NCBI GenBank assembly: GCA_035946735.1
Contig: DASYYZ010000126.1
Location: 1-64,000, forward strand
DNA from: Gp13-AA77 sp035946735
GTDB lineage: Bacteria > Acidobacteriota > Terriglobia > UBA7540
Reading direction: 5' to 3'
DNA: 64,000 nucleotides
The translations under genes and the position numbers were made by a program. Positions 28,098-37,300 of this stretch are shown here, in pieces. Below the pieces are notes generated by a model. That model searched no databases. It was not told the origin of the DNA and worked only from the letters and a program-made list of their open reading frames with translations. Position 1 is the stretch's first letter, and each line of letters opens with the position of its first letter.

Positions 28098-28496
28098 ATG
28101 AATGCGAAACACGTCGCCCCCATCTTGAACGTATCCGACATCTCCGCGAGCTTCGCATGGTTCGAGAAGTTGGGCTGGAGGAAGTGCTGGGGCTGGGGAT
28201 CGCCTCCGACTTTCGGGGCAGTCGGGTCGGGCAAGTGCGAGATCTTTCTTTGCCAAGGGGCGCAGGGAGGCCGCGGGGCTCGAACGTTACGACGTTTAAA
28301 TCCCGACGGAGATGAAGCGGCCGACAAGGGCGTGTGGATGTCGGTGTGGGTGGACGACGTTGACGAAGTTCACCGAGACTGCGTGGCCGCCGGGCTGGAC
28401 ATCACTTTTCCACCGACTGACATGCCTTGGAACGTCCGCGAGATGCACGTGCGGCACCCGGACGGGCACGTATTTCGAGTCAAGCAAGAGTACTGA
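28098..28496 (+). CDS. VOC (glyoxalase/bleomycin-resistance-like) protein
   Basis: 132 residues from ATG 28098 (MNAKHVAPILNVSDISASFA). It is a single vicinal-oxygen-chelate module: PILNVSDISASFAWFEKLGW, KCEIFLCQGAQGGRG, GVWMSVWVDDVDEVH and a closing EMHVRHPDGHVFRVKQ with the metal-binding Glu. Function is not predictable within the superfamily. Residues 61-70 (ARTLRRLN) are unlike the rest; the neighbouring frame over the same bases reads GSNVTTF, which fits the family better, so two compensating one-base indels are suspected. Confidence 0.82.
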   Translation: MNAKHVAPILNVSDISASFAWFEKLGWRKCWGWGSPPTFGAVGSGKCEIFLCQGAQGGRGARTLRRLNPDGDEAADKGVWMSVWVDDVDEVHRDCVAAGLDITFPPTDMPWNVREMHVRHPDGHVFRVKQEY

Positions 28497-28578
28497 GGAC
28501 GAATGAGGCTTAAGTGGCTTGGCAAACGCCGCGAGGTCGACATAGCGAGCTTTGACTTCCGGCGCGGGCATAAGCGAG

Positions 28579-29754
28579 TCATTGGTATTGAGAGGGTTCG
28601 GGACGGCCAGGGCTGCTGAGGATGCCGGGATACCAGTGGACAGCATTGTCATGGAAGATTTTGCGCAGAACCGGCTCCGGCAACGCCAGACCACGATAAG
28701 TGCGGCCCTTGTACTCAACAGTTTGGTCGGTGGCGAAGAACTTCCAGTCGCGGGCATAGGTGCTGTTCCACTCCGCAATCGCTTTTTGGGTGTCGTCCTT
28801 GGGTAGGACTACGAGGTCAGTTCCATACAGAATCCGGTCCTGATACTTGATCAGGAAGGCCTGCACCTTGGCGCGCGGCTGAAGCATGAAGTACGGGACC
28901 CGAGCCGCCGTATCGACGGCGAAATTGTGATAGCGGTCAAAGCGCTGGGCCATCTGATCCACGTCCGATTCCATGCTGCCCAAGTGAGCACCAACCACCC
29001 GTAGAGTTGGGTTCTCAGCCACGAGATGATCGCGGGCGGCAAGAATCGCAGCCTTCGGGGGCCACTCGGGATGGGCGTAGGCGTACTCGCCAGGATGGCC
29101 CTTGTAGTACTCATAATCGGGGCTGGCAGGATTGGGCGGCTGCCAACAGGAATCAGGCTCCGCCAGGTGCGCCACCACCGTTCGATTGTGGGCGGCGATG
29201 TCTTTGTAGATCGGTTCGAAAGCGGGATCGTCAGCCATCACATACTTGCCCGTTTTCGACTTCATCTCCATGCCCATGACCTTGTAAATCTTCACCGCCA
29301 CAGCTCCCTCAGCAAAATCCTCGTTGAGCTGCCGGATCACACGCTGGCTGAACTCCGGCTTCTCGAAATCATAGGGGCTGAAGGTCGTGCAGAAAGCGGC
29401 GCGGCCTCCGGTGCGCTCCCTGACCTTAAGCACCTCGCTCCGCTGCGGTTCCAGTCCGCTGTAATCCGGGTCGCGATCATCAATGACACAGATGTCGAGG
29501 GCGTGTAACTTCAGGCGGCCCATGAGGCGGGAGAAGGCCAAGTCATCCTTGTAGAGGTGGACGTGCGCGTCAATGGGATCGGTTTGGGCGAAGGCTTCGA
29601 GAAGCGCAGTTTGCTCATCAGGGAGCGTGGGACCTTCAGCTAAGGAGAAGCCGAAGGGCGACCTTGAACCCGTGGCGAGAATCCCAGCCGCAATCACCAT
29701 GACGACAGGTGTTCCGAAGACCTTCAAGTCAGCCCCCAGGGCGGAGCCCGGCAT
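28579..29754 (-). CDS. Amidohydrolase-2 family metal-dependent hydrolase, probably exported
   Basis: About 391 residues from ATG 29754; the frame is open further upstream to 29877 and the start is uncertain. The N-terminus (VFGTPVVMVIAAGILATGS) looks like a signal peptide. The TIM-barrel core begins IDAHVHLYKDD (metal-binding HxH), then AVAVKIYKVMGMEM, NRTVVAHLAEPDSCW, LRVVGAHLGSMESDVDQ (His ligand) and ILYGTDLVVLPKDD (catalytic Asp). These fit the amidohydrolase-2/TatD-like group of hydrolases and decarboxylases. Substrate unknown. The final segment RKIFHDNAVHWYPG is the usual family end. Confidence 0.85.
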   Translation of the reverse strand: MPGSALGADLKVFGTPVVMVIAAGILATGSRSPFGFSLAEGPTLPDEQTALLEAFAQTDPIDAHVHLYKDDLAFSRLMGRLKLHALDICVIDDRDPDYSGLEPQRSEVLKVRERTGGRAAFCTTFSPYDFEKPEFSQRVIRQLNEDFAEGAVAVKIYKVMGMEMKSKTGKYVMADDPAFEPIYKDIAAHNRTVVAHLAEPDSCWQPPNPASPDYEYYKGHPGEYAYAHPEWPPKAAILAARDHLVAENPTLRVVGAHLGSMESDVDQMAQRFDRYHNFAVDTAARVPYFMLQPRAKVQAFLIKYQDRILYGTDLVVLPKDDTQKAIAEWNSTYARDWKFFATDQTVEYKGRTYRGLALPEPVLRKIFHDNAVHWYPGILSSPGRPEPSQYQ

Positions 29755-29870
29755 GACACACCCGGCCAGAAGCGCTCTGGACAGCTCGCAGAGCTTCGCT
29801 TCGCTTCGCAAAAGTACAAGTTGTTTCGCCGACAAAACCATCAACCGGTAGTCGGGCGCGCCGGGTGAAG

Positions 29871-30281
29871 TCAACACCCAGTCGCAAGGCGCCGCTCAAG
29901 CCTGCGGACCTGAGATTTTAGATCGCCCACCTTGCGACTGACTGGGTCCGACTTGGCCTCATTTAAATGCTTGCTAGCCGTTCTTTGATCCCGATTCAGA
30001 AGAGCTTCTGCTAGGTTCACATGACAGGAACGGATAAGGCGCGAGTAGTCGATTTCTTTGGCGAGCTGCAGAGCGTGTTTAAGATCCTCGATTCCGGTTT
30101 CCTGCTCAGTCTTGTCCTTAGCAGAGTAGATGGCACGGAACTGACCCAGAGAATTCAAGCATGTTTCTTCACTCACCTTATTACCTGTTCTTGTAAAGAT
30201 CGCTACAGCACGTTCAAATGCGGAATTCCGCACTGAACGGACTTTTCCGGAACAACCACAAGCTGTAATGGAGATCCTCAA
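29871..30281 (-). CDS. TPR-like hypothetical protein, possibly a fragment
   Basis: 136 residues. The middle (SLGQFRAIYSAKDKTEQE, ALQLAKEIDYSRLIRSCHVN, LAEALLNRDQRTASKHLNEA) is consistent with two or three TPR helices. The N-terminal 20 residues look atypical. There is no signal peptide. It may be the tail of a longer TPR regulator whose front is lost, or a small adaptor. The coding assignment rests on the helical pattern only. Confidence 0.45.
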   Translation of the reverse strand: MRISITACGCSGKVRSVRNSAFERAVAIFTRTGNKVSEETCLNSLGQFRAIYSAKDKTEQETGIEDLKHALQLAKEIDYSRLIRSCHVNLAEALLNRDQRTASKHLNEAKSDPVSRKVGDLKSQVRRLERRLATGC

Positions 30282-30460
30282 GCGCAGTTTGCTTTACCCG
30301 CGCCTCCTTTTTCGACGCAGTTCGCGGACCCTGCTGCCTTCATCCTGGACTACGCATTCAACGTCCCGCGGGTTCCCGTAAACTCGCGCGAAGTGACACT
30401 TGCGCTGACGGCTCGAGAAGGCCGTAAGGTCGAGTGCGGCGGAGTGCACTGCTCTCTAAG

Positions 30461-32332
30461 CTAAGGATTCTGCGACGCGGAGGTAATCTTTTCCAGGAAG
30501 GCCCGCAGATCATTGTCTTCGGGAAGCTCGTCAAGGCCGCGCCGCAATATTCCAACCGCCGCCGAACGATCTCCCGACGACAGGTAATCGGAGGCGAGCG
30601 TCCCGTAAAATGAAGCATCGAAAGGCGCCAGAAGCAATCCCCGCCGGAGGACGCTAATCGACTGCGAGGTGGCGGACGTTTGCGCAAGAAGTTCGCCGAG
30701 CCGAAGATAGTCCACCGGGTACTTCGATCCTAAATCGATAGCTCGGGAAAGATAGTGGATGGCTTGCTCCCGCCCGTCCGCTTGATGCTGTCCAAGACCC
30801 CGCTGGGCGAGCGCCGAGAGCACGAAAGGGTTGTCCGAATTCTGCACCTCGACCTCCTGGAGGGAAGCCAGGTAGCGAGACAAATAGACATCGGGATGGC
30901 TGGCGGCCAATTGAGTATAGGCGTCAAACAGGATGATCGCAGGCGGGCGACCCTGCGGTCCGGGTAACGCATCGATGTGAATCAGGTCCGGCAGACCCGG
31001 GGTGGCCAGCCGGAAGGCCCAGTCGGGATAGCCCTCATTCGGACGCGCCGTAATGCGGTGATCGGTCAAGGCCGCGTGGGAAACGGCGGTCAGATTCTGC
31101 TTGGGCATGTGGCAACGGACGCAATTGTCCGGCGGTTGACCGTGAAGCCGTGATTGCAATGGAAAGGTGCAGCTTTTCTCGGTATGGCACGTGAGACACT
31201 TGCTGCGGAAGTAGGCCGAAGCAGGCGCGCCGGTCAATTGCTCGTGCGGGTTGTGACAGGTAATGCACCCGAGACGCCCACCGCTCTTGGCGTAGCACTC
31301 GCTCAGCGTCATCCCGAAATAGTGGCCCAGAAGGGGCGAGGGCGTGGGAGATCCTGGATTCAACGGAACCTGAAAGAGGGCCAGTGTGTTGTCGAGCGGA
31401 GTGCCCGGCCGAAAATCGAACATGGTTTTGCCCGGTTTGAACACTCGCGCGTCGCCTGCCTGGTGGCAGGGCATGCAGATCTCATTGGCCAATGCCGGGG
31501 AAAGCCGGGATGGGTTCACGATTGAAGTATCCGTGGTATCGGAAAGCGGCGCGCCCGCCAGCCGCTCCTTGACATGCAGCTCTCCGGGCCCATGGCAGTT
31601 CTCACATCCGATGGCAAGCTCAGCGAAAGGCGGGTCCGCTCCTTCGAACGGATCCGTGTAGAAAGGTGAACTGGGCTGCTGGGCTCCCTGAGCGGGCGAA
31701 GGGCGCCCCGCATGGCAGACGATGCACTGCATGAAGATAGGCCGGCTGAACCCCTGGTCGCGTACTTCGTAACCCGGCGACAATTCCCAGCTCTGCGTCT
31801 TCGAAAAGAATGACAACGGCGCCTGAAACAGATAGTTTCCGCGCTGCACCAGATAGGTATAACCGGCTTCGCCCGCTCCCACTGCATACGCCAGCCGATG
31901 TTCCTGCTCGAACACCTTCTTGCCGGCGGCGTCAAGCTCGTACTCGCTCTCGTAGAGGTCGAAGCCCTTGCGATAGACGCTGAAGTGCCGATTGATGCTC
32001 TTGTCGGACACGTCCACCGGCGCTGGAACCAGTCTTAGCTGGTCGGCGTCGCTCGGGAGAGACATAGCTTTCCCCATGCCCGTCCGGATGAATTGGTCGT
32101 AGATGTCCTGATGGCACCGCGCACAGGCTTTGGAGCCCACGTACGCGACGCCCGGCGCCGCATTGCGGTAGAGGGGAGAGCTGTGCGGCGAAGCCGATGT
32201 CGATTTTTCTGCGCCATAGCAAATTCGCCAGGAGTGAACAGCCAGTATGATAACAGCCAGCGACAGCGCCGGACCATACCATTGACTCTCACGAAGCTGG
32301 CTTCTCGCCGATCTGAATGAAAGGCTCTGCAT
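30461..32332 (-). CDS. Heptaheme c-type cytochrome with C-terminal TPR domain
   Basis: 623 residues from ATG 32332; a longer frame to 32410 is possible. A membrane anchor or signal (GPALSLAVIILAVHSW) is followed by seven CXXCH heme sites: CARCH, CIVCH, CENCH, CMPCH, CITCH, CLTCH and CVRCH. Further His residues (SHAALTDHRITA) may supply distal ligands. The C-terminal ~170 residues are TPR-like (QAIHYLSRAIDLGSKYPVDY, LASDYLSSGDRSAAVGILRR). The architecture is common in acidobacteria and fits a periplasmic electron carrier or oxidoreductase related to cytochrome c554-type proteins. No partner reductase gene is adjacent, so the reaction is unknown. Confidence 0.9.
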   Translation of the reverse strand: MQSLSFRSARSQLRESQWYGPALSLAVIILAVHSWRICYGAEKSTSASPHSSPLYRNAAPGVAYVGSKACARCHQDIYDQFIRTGMGKAMSLPSDADQLRLVPAPVDVSDKSINRHFSVYRKGFDLYESEYELDAAGKKVFEQEHRLAYAVGAGEAGYTYLVQRGNYLFQAPLSFFSKTQSWELSPGYEVRDQGFSRPIFMQCIVCHAGRPSPAQGAQQPSSPFYTDPFEGADPPFAELAIGCENCHGPGELHVKERLAGAPLSDTTDTSIVNPSRLSPALANEICMPCHQAGDARVFKPGKTMFDFRPGTPLDNTLALFQVPLNPGSPTPSPLLGHYFGMTLSECYAKSGGRLGCITCHNPHEQLTGAPASAYFRSKCLTCHTEKSCTFPLQSRLHGQPPDNCVRCHMPKQNLTAVSHAALTDHRITARPNEGYPDWAFRLATPGLPDLIHIDALPGPQGRPPAIILFDAYTQLAASHPDVYLSRYLASLQEVEVQNSDNPFVLSALAQRGLGQHQADGREQAIHYLSRAIDLGSKYPVDYLRLGELLAQTSATSQSISVLRRGLLLAPFDASFYGTLASDYLSSGDRSAAVGILRRGLDELPEDNDLRAFLEKITSASQNP

Positions 32333-32708
32333 CGTTTCGGCTGCACCTGGCGGCGGCCAAAAGGCGAGATACGCCCCCATCATCCGCCGCTCGCCATATG
32401 CGACTGGCATTTCCGGACAATACGTTCAGAGTCCCCGATGGCCATGCCGCGGCTAATGTGCCCGGGGCGGGCTTTGAGGTCTCTGAGTCGCCGGTAGGCG
32501 GTGCGATGGCCACCAACCCTGCGACCTTTTGCGACACTGGGGTGAAGTCAACCGTGGATTCGTTCGGGTCGGACAGGGTCTTCACGGCCCATCGTTCCGA
32601 ACCGCACTTGGGGCCGCGTCCAGCCGGGCTTGGCGTTTGAGACTGGGCAAAGCAAGGAATCGCAATCAAAGTCAGGGCCAGTGAGAACGGCGCGAGATGT
32701 TCTTTCAC
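32289..32708 (-). CDS. Small secreted protein, possibly 3'-truncated, overlapping the cytochrome gene
   Basis: 139 residues from the GTG at 32708, with GGAGG 5 nt upstream. The signal peptide is VKEHLAPFSLALTLIAIP ending CFAQ. The mature start KCGSERWAVKTLSDPNEST resembles a conserved opening of small secreted proteins, but the part after about residue 60 looks unrelated (AAWPSGTLNVLSGNASR). The stop lies 44 nt inside the cytochrome gene. It may be the front of a longer gene joined to foreign sequence. Function unknown. Confidence 0.45.
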   Translation of the reverse strand: MKEHLAPFSLALTLIAIPCFAQSQTPSPAGRGPKCGSERWAVKTLSDPNESTVDFTPVSQKVAGLVAIAPPTGDSETSKPAPGTLAAAWPSGTLNVLSGNASRIWRAADDGGVSRLLAAARCSRNDAEPFIQIGEKPAS

Positions 32709-33235
32709 ACCGACCTCCGCTAACTGATTTCGAGAGATTTCCAGACAGGCGGAGACTGTATCACGAGGAGTGGCGGCAAGCAAACCGTATCGAACCGGGC
32801 GGGCGGTTCCGGAATGCGGAAACAAGCAAGCTGGGAAGGTCATGGGCGCCTGAGCCGGAAATGGGGTCACTTTACGGTCTGGTGCAAAAAGGAAGGGAGC
32901 CTGACCCTAGCCCTTTCCAACTGAAGACCGGGTCTACCTGCTGTTCGTACGCGGCAGTGATCGGGACTGGGTTCCCGCTGGCCAAGTTACCTTTTGCGCG
33001 CTGTGCGCGGGCCGGTGCCCTTCTGAGACCACGGGTGTGGCTGACACCAGTGTGTACGACACAACCAAGTTTGGCACCGACTACATCGCCGGACAGATAT
33101 TAAGACCCCGTCTACGATGACTCAGCTAGATTCTTAATCAAGCTGTCAAACACCCGTAATACTTCAGACGATAACATCGGCTACGGTTTTCTTGGGGCCA
33201 GCTCGGGAACCTGTTGGTAACAAGTTCCCGGGACG
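32709..33235. other. Stretch with decayed coding sequence
   Basis: No intact gene. A 65-codon frame at about 32917-33118 on the + strand (TEDRVYLLFVRGSDRDW, SVYDTTKFGTDYIAGQIL) looks protein-like but has no start and ends in TGA. It may be an eroded 5' part of the pseudogene that follows, or of a separate gene. Confidence 0.35.
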
Positions 33236-34531
33236 TTGATTAACTCGCTCGACGTGCCGAGCAGTACGGTGAGCAGTCCGAAAGACCAGATGGTGACCAG
33301 TTTCTCCTCGAAGTCGGAATTGGCCCTAAACCTCTCCACCGACAACAAATACCTCACCTTTATGGGCTATGTCACCACCATCGGCGCCATCGATGTATCG
33401 AATTCCAACACTCCCGGTGCGGTCGATGGCTCGAACCCGGTGGGCGAGTCTTTCTTCCGCGCTGTGGCGCAAGTGGACCAGCTCGGCAAGTTTCACTTCA
33501 CCGAAACCAACGCCTACAGCGGGAACAACGGCCGTGCCGCGATCCTGAATAACACCAATGGCGCCAATTTCTTCTATACCTCCGGCAACGCCGGCAACGG
33601 CGGAAATCCACAGCCTAACGTCATTATCGTGGGGGCAGGAGCACAAATCATGAACCCGGCGACCGGTCCGGAGATCGATCAATCGCCCATGGCCCCCACG
33701 CCGGTGGCGAGCTTCAACGTTACGCAGTTGGGAGATCCCGAGGACAAGATCAGAAAAGACGATAACTTCCGTGGTCTCACGACTTTCAACAACGTCCTCT
33801 ATTACAGCAAGGGGAGCGGCGGTAACGGAGTCAACAGCGTGTACTTCGTTGATTCCACCGGCACGGTGTGCACGGACGCAAACGGCGTTGGCCTTCCGGC
33901 GCCTAACGCAACTCTGCCCACCTCGCCGCTCGCTTATAACCCGGCGCTGCTGCAGACCAAGGGCCTTGATCCCAACAACATGTGCATCCTCAACGGCTTT
34001 CCCACGGCGCTCAGTTCCACGACTTCCTTCCCGTTCGGCATCTGGTTTGCGAACGCGAATACGCTGTACATAACTGATGAGGGCAACGGCGACAACACTT
34101 ATTCCAACGGAATGTATACGATGGCAGCGGCTCAGACCACGGCCGGACTTCAGAAGTGGGTGTTTAATTCAAGCTCCGGCAGTTGGTCTCTCGCCTATAC
34201 CTTGCAAAGCGGATTGGGACTGGGCGTGCCATATGGCGTACCTGGCTATCCACTGGGAACTAATCCGGCCACCGGACTTCCGTGGCGTCCCGGAACTGAC
34301 GGTCTCCGCAACATTACGGGCGTCGTCAACGGCGATGGCACGGCCACATCTACGCTATAACTTCCACCGTAAGCGGAGGCGGTGAGCAAGGCGCAGATCC
34401 GAACCGCCTGGTGACGATCACGGACAATTTGGCGGCCGCTACCCTGCCGCCCGGCGAAAGTTTCACAACCCTGCGCAGCGCCGGCTTTGCGGGGCGTTTC
34501 GTTCACCCCCGGAACTCCAGTCGCGCACTGA
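33236..34531 (+). pseudogene. Secreted conserved protein of unknown function, 5'-incomplete with two frameshifts
   Basis: The main frame (33236-34360, starting at a TTG) has no signal peptide and begins mid-domain (SSKSELALNLSTDNKYLTF, FTETNAYSGNNGRAAI, DDNFRGLTTFNNVLYYSKG, FPFGIWFANANTLYITDEG). After GDGTAT the frame stops, but the expected YAITSTVSGGG... QGADPNRLVTITDNLA continues in another frame from about 34346, and from about 34490 a third frame gives GVSFTPGTPVAH and TGA at 34529-34531. These blocks belong to one large secreted family of propeller-like proteins common in acidobacteria. The missing N-terminus and two indels make it a pseudogene unless the sequence is wrong. Confidence 0.75.
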
Positions 34532-35009
34532 GCGATCGGGTTAGAGGATCGGAGCTGCAAGAGACCGGCCTCATTTGAGATAAAGACTCTGCCAGCAAGA
34601 GCCAGTCGCGTGAAAGAACACCCGCGCGGCTGGCTCACCCAAACCCGCATTAAACTCTCTCGGAACCGCCAAGACCTCACCCTCGGAGGAGAGGACCGAC
34701 AGAGCCAAACAACTTTGCCTCAAACATCCTCGAATTTGGAAGGGGGGGCGGAAGTAATAGCAAATAAGGCTCAAGGGAGCACTCTCAGATCTGATCGGCT
34801 TTCTCCGCGCCCTCTATTTATGCGGGTTCCAGCAATTGCAACAAGTACGAAAACGCTTCAAAAGCGCTATTTGCAACACTTCCGCTTGGCCCTAAGGGGT
34901 TCCCGTCGCGCGAGCGGAGGGCGTACCGCCGGCCCGAACTCACGACTCCCGAGGGCCGGCAGGATTCCATCTCGATCGGGGGGTCAGCAGGCCCCCAGGG
35001 TCGCTCGGG
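34532..35009. other. Gene-free stretch
   Basis: Convergent ends of the pseudogene and the beta-helix gene. The open frames here have implausible composition and no family features. Nothing else recognised. Confidence 0.4.
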
Positions 35010-36395
35010 TCAGGGCCGTGCCGGTGCCGGTCGCGGTCCCCGGTTTTTGGTTCTGCCCTTCAGGCCGCTGCCGCCTGTTGCGCCAAACACAGGCGAAGAG
35101 CAGATGTCAGCATTGAGGGTTGTGCTGCCGACGTTGTAGAACGAGTTCGCGTTAGTTCCGGTGCCAAGCAGATTGCCGGAAGTGCCGCTCCCTTCCAGAA
35201 CACCGGCGCAGGTCTCGTTCAGAGTATTCTTGTTGATCGTATTGCCGTTCCCGGTCCCTCCACAGCTGCTGTCCAGGTGAAGCGCCGATTCGTCGCTGGC
35301 GAAGACCGTGTTGGAAGACACGGTGTTGTTGTTGGCGCAGACATCGATGGCGTCGAAGATCTGGGTCCCCAGCACCCTGTTGGTGGTGATCGTGCTCCCG
35401 TCCGCATAGAAGCCGTCAAAAGTATCGTCGATCAGGGCGATGGAAAACTGAGCGCTACCCACCACGTTGCCTCCGATGGTGATTCCCCCGCTGCCTGGCA
35501 AGGTGCTGCCGCCGCCGTAAATGAGAATCCCTGAGGCGGCGTCACCCGGATCGGAGATGGTATCGGGAGCCCAGAGGTCATCCATCACCGTGTTGCCGGA
35601 GACCTTTCCCGTGCCGCCAAATCCGATCTGAATGCCGTTCTCGGCGGCGCCGGTGGTCGAGCCTTGTCCCACGACGTAGTTGTTCGTGATGGTGACGTTG
35701 GTTCCGACCTCGTTGCCGGTGATCCCGTTCTTTTGGTAAGAGTGGACGCTGCTGTTTTCGATGGTCACGGTCGAGGTCAAAGAGTTGCCGCTCTGCACGA
35801 AGATCCCGAGGCCGTTCTGGCAGCCGTTGTCCGCCGTGTCGAGTCTCTGGTGCCGGGTCGCTACATGGTTGATGGTTCCGGAAGCATTCTGATAGAAGAT
35901 CCCGATCAGCTCGGCAGCACCGCAGCCGCTCAGCAGGTTGTTGCTGCCATCTACGGTGATGTTGCTGATGGCGACCCCGGTGAGCACGCCAGGATTGGTG
36001 CCTCCTACCAGGATCTGGGCCGCAATCGGGTTGCCTGTGGCAAGGCTGGTAGTGTTTTGAACCACGCCGCCCGCGGGCGAGGTTACCACCGGGTTGTCGG
36101 CGCCCGACGCGCTGGGGCCGTTGGTTCCGTTGCTGCTCACGCCGGTCAGGTTCAACTTCTTAGTGATCACCACCTGCTCCGCATATGTTCCCGGGCAGAC
36201 GAAAATTGTTGATCCGGCAAACACTGAGTTAACGGCCAGCGTGATAGTGGGATAAATCGGTGGTCCCGTGACGCACGGGGTGGTGCTCGGCGGCACAACT
36301 TGAACCGAAGATGCCATCAGAGTCTGAGCTCCAATGGCTCCGCAAGCCAGGGCGGCCGAAGCCAGAATTACTTTCGAGATGCTTGAATTTCGCAT
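35010..36395 (-). CDS. Secreted right-handed parallel beta-helix protein
   Basis: 461 residues. The ATG at 36395 follows AAGGAGG. The signal peptide is SISKVILASAALACGAIG ending MASS. Then come GTYAEQVVITKKLNLTGV and many helix-coil repeats (NITVDGSNNLLSGCGAAELI, TVTIENSSVHSYQKNGITG, NVTITNNYVVGQGST, NNNTVSSNTVFASDESALHL) typical of NosD/pectate-lyase-like beta-helices. No catalytic Asp/Arg set can be pinned down. The C-terminus ends in a short Arg/Pro tail (KGRTKNRGPRPAPARP). It is probably extracellular, binding or modifying polysaccharide, or a surface protein. Confidence 0.85.
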   Translation of the reverse strand: MRNSSISKVILASAALACGAIGAQTLMASSVQVVPPSTTPCVTGPPIYPTITLAVNSVFAGSTIFVCPGTYAEQVVITKKLNLTGVSSNGTNGPSASGADNPVVTSPAGGVVQNTTSLATGNPIAAQILVGGTNPGVLTGVAISNITVDGSNNLLSGCGAAELIGIFYQNASGTINHVATRHQRLDTADNGCQNGLGIFVQSGNSLTSTVTIENSSVHSYQKNGITGNEVGTNVTITNNYVVGQGSTTGAAENGIQIGFGGTGKVSGNTVMDDLWAPDTISDPGDAASGILIYGGGSTLPGSGGITIGGNVVGSAQFSIALIDDTFDGFYADGSTITTNRVLGTQIFDAIDVCANNNTVSSNTVFASDESALHLDSSCGGTGNGNTINKNTLNETCAGVLEGSGTSGNLLGTGTNANSFYNVGSTTLNADICSSPVFGATGGSGLKGRTKNRGPRPAPARP

Positions 36396-36590
36396 GGAAC
36401 CTCCTTGTTTGAAATGGCCGGAGCCGCAGGAAGTACGGCGAGGTTGTCTGCCTTGACGAAGGCCACGTTCCTTAAATCTGTTGCGCACAGGACCGAGCGA
36501 CTCGGGCTAAGCAGTGTACCTCAGAACCGGTAAGCAAGTTAGAAAATTTGACAAGGCTTCGGCGCGCTCGAGGTAGGTCAAGTCGACATA

Positions 36591-37023
36591 TAGAACCGAA
36601 CCGGGCGCGCACGCTGTTGGGTGGCATTGTAAGAGCGCAGCCACCGAAGGAGTTCGAGGTTCTCCGGTAGGTCACCGAACCCGTAGCAGAAGGCTTTCTT
36701 CAGCGCGCCATCGGTTTCAGCAGTTCGTCCAAGCACGTAGCCGTGCAGGAGCTTCGAAGAGCTCAGGCAGTTTCAAGCGCGACGGCCGTGAATCCCAGCC
36801 GGGTGATGCCGTAGCGGATCACTCGATTCCGCATTGCGAGTGGTTCAGCAAGCGGATCGGCATGCTTGCGGTGACAACTGCACTTGACGCAGAACTCGTC
36901 CAGGATGCGTTGCCGATCGGGACGGCTGGCCTTCTGGAAGCGAGGATAAGTACGTTGCAAGTAGTCCCTTCTCGAAGCTCCACTCATGCGGTTACCCGTG
37001 TCCATGACGGGCAATATTCTCAA
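36591..37023 (-). pseudogene. Decayed transposase fragment
   Basis: The frame 37023-36763 contains SRRDYLQRTYPRFQKASRPD and RQRILDEFCVKCSCHRKHA, matching the N-terminal helix-turn-helix of integrase-core transposases ('ILDEF...YHRKHA'). It then degenerates into ITRLGFTAVALETA and stops. Beyond it, to about 36591, an unlinked frame (GALKKAFCYGFGDLPENLEL) is unassigned. No catalytic domain remains. Confidence 0.5.
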
Positions 37024-37300
37024 ATTGTGCGACGATCGCCTACCCGTAACATTTTAGGTGCGCGATAGCACCAGTGGCGTTGAGCGACGGGTCACGTCTA
37101 TCTTATCGGCCGGGCGGGAGATCGATAATGGAATCCTGGCTAACACACGGCTTGCGCTCCAAAACACTGCTTGGTACTTGACAAGGGAGTTTAAATTTGT
37201 TAACACTACCGCACGACATTACACGCTCTCAAAGGAACGTCGAAGGTTGATAGCTAGTCTCGCCCTTTAATTCACTTCGGCGGTCCGGGTAGGGGGGATC

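Noticed and set aside
34610..35116. 168-codon frame on the + strand
   Set aside because: Arg/Ser-rich, no ribosome site, no recognisable family and it overlaps the 3' end of the beta-helix gene.
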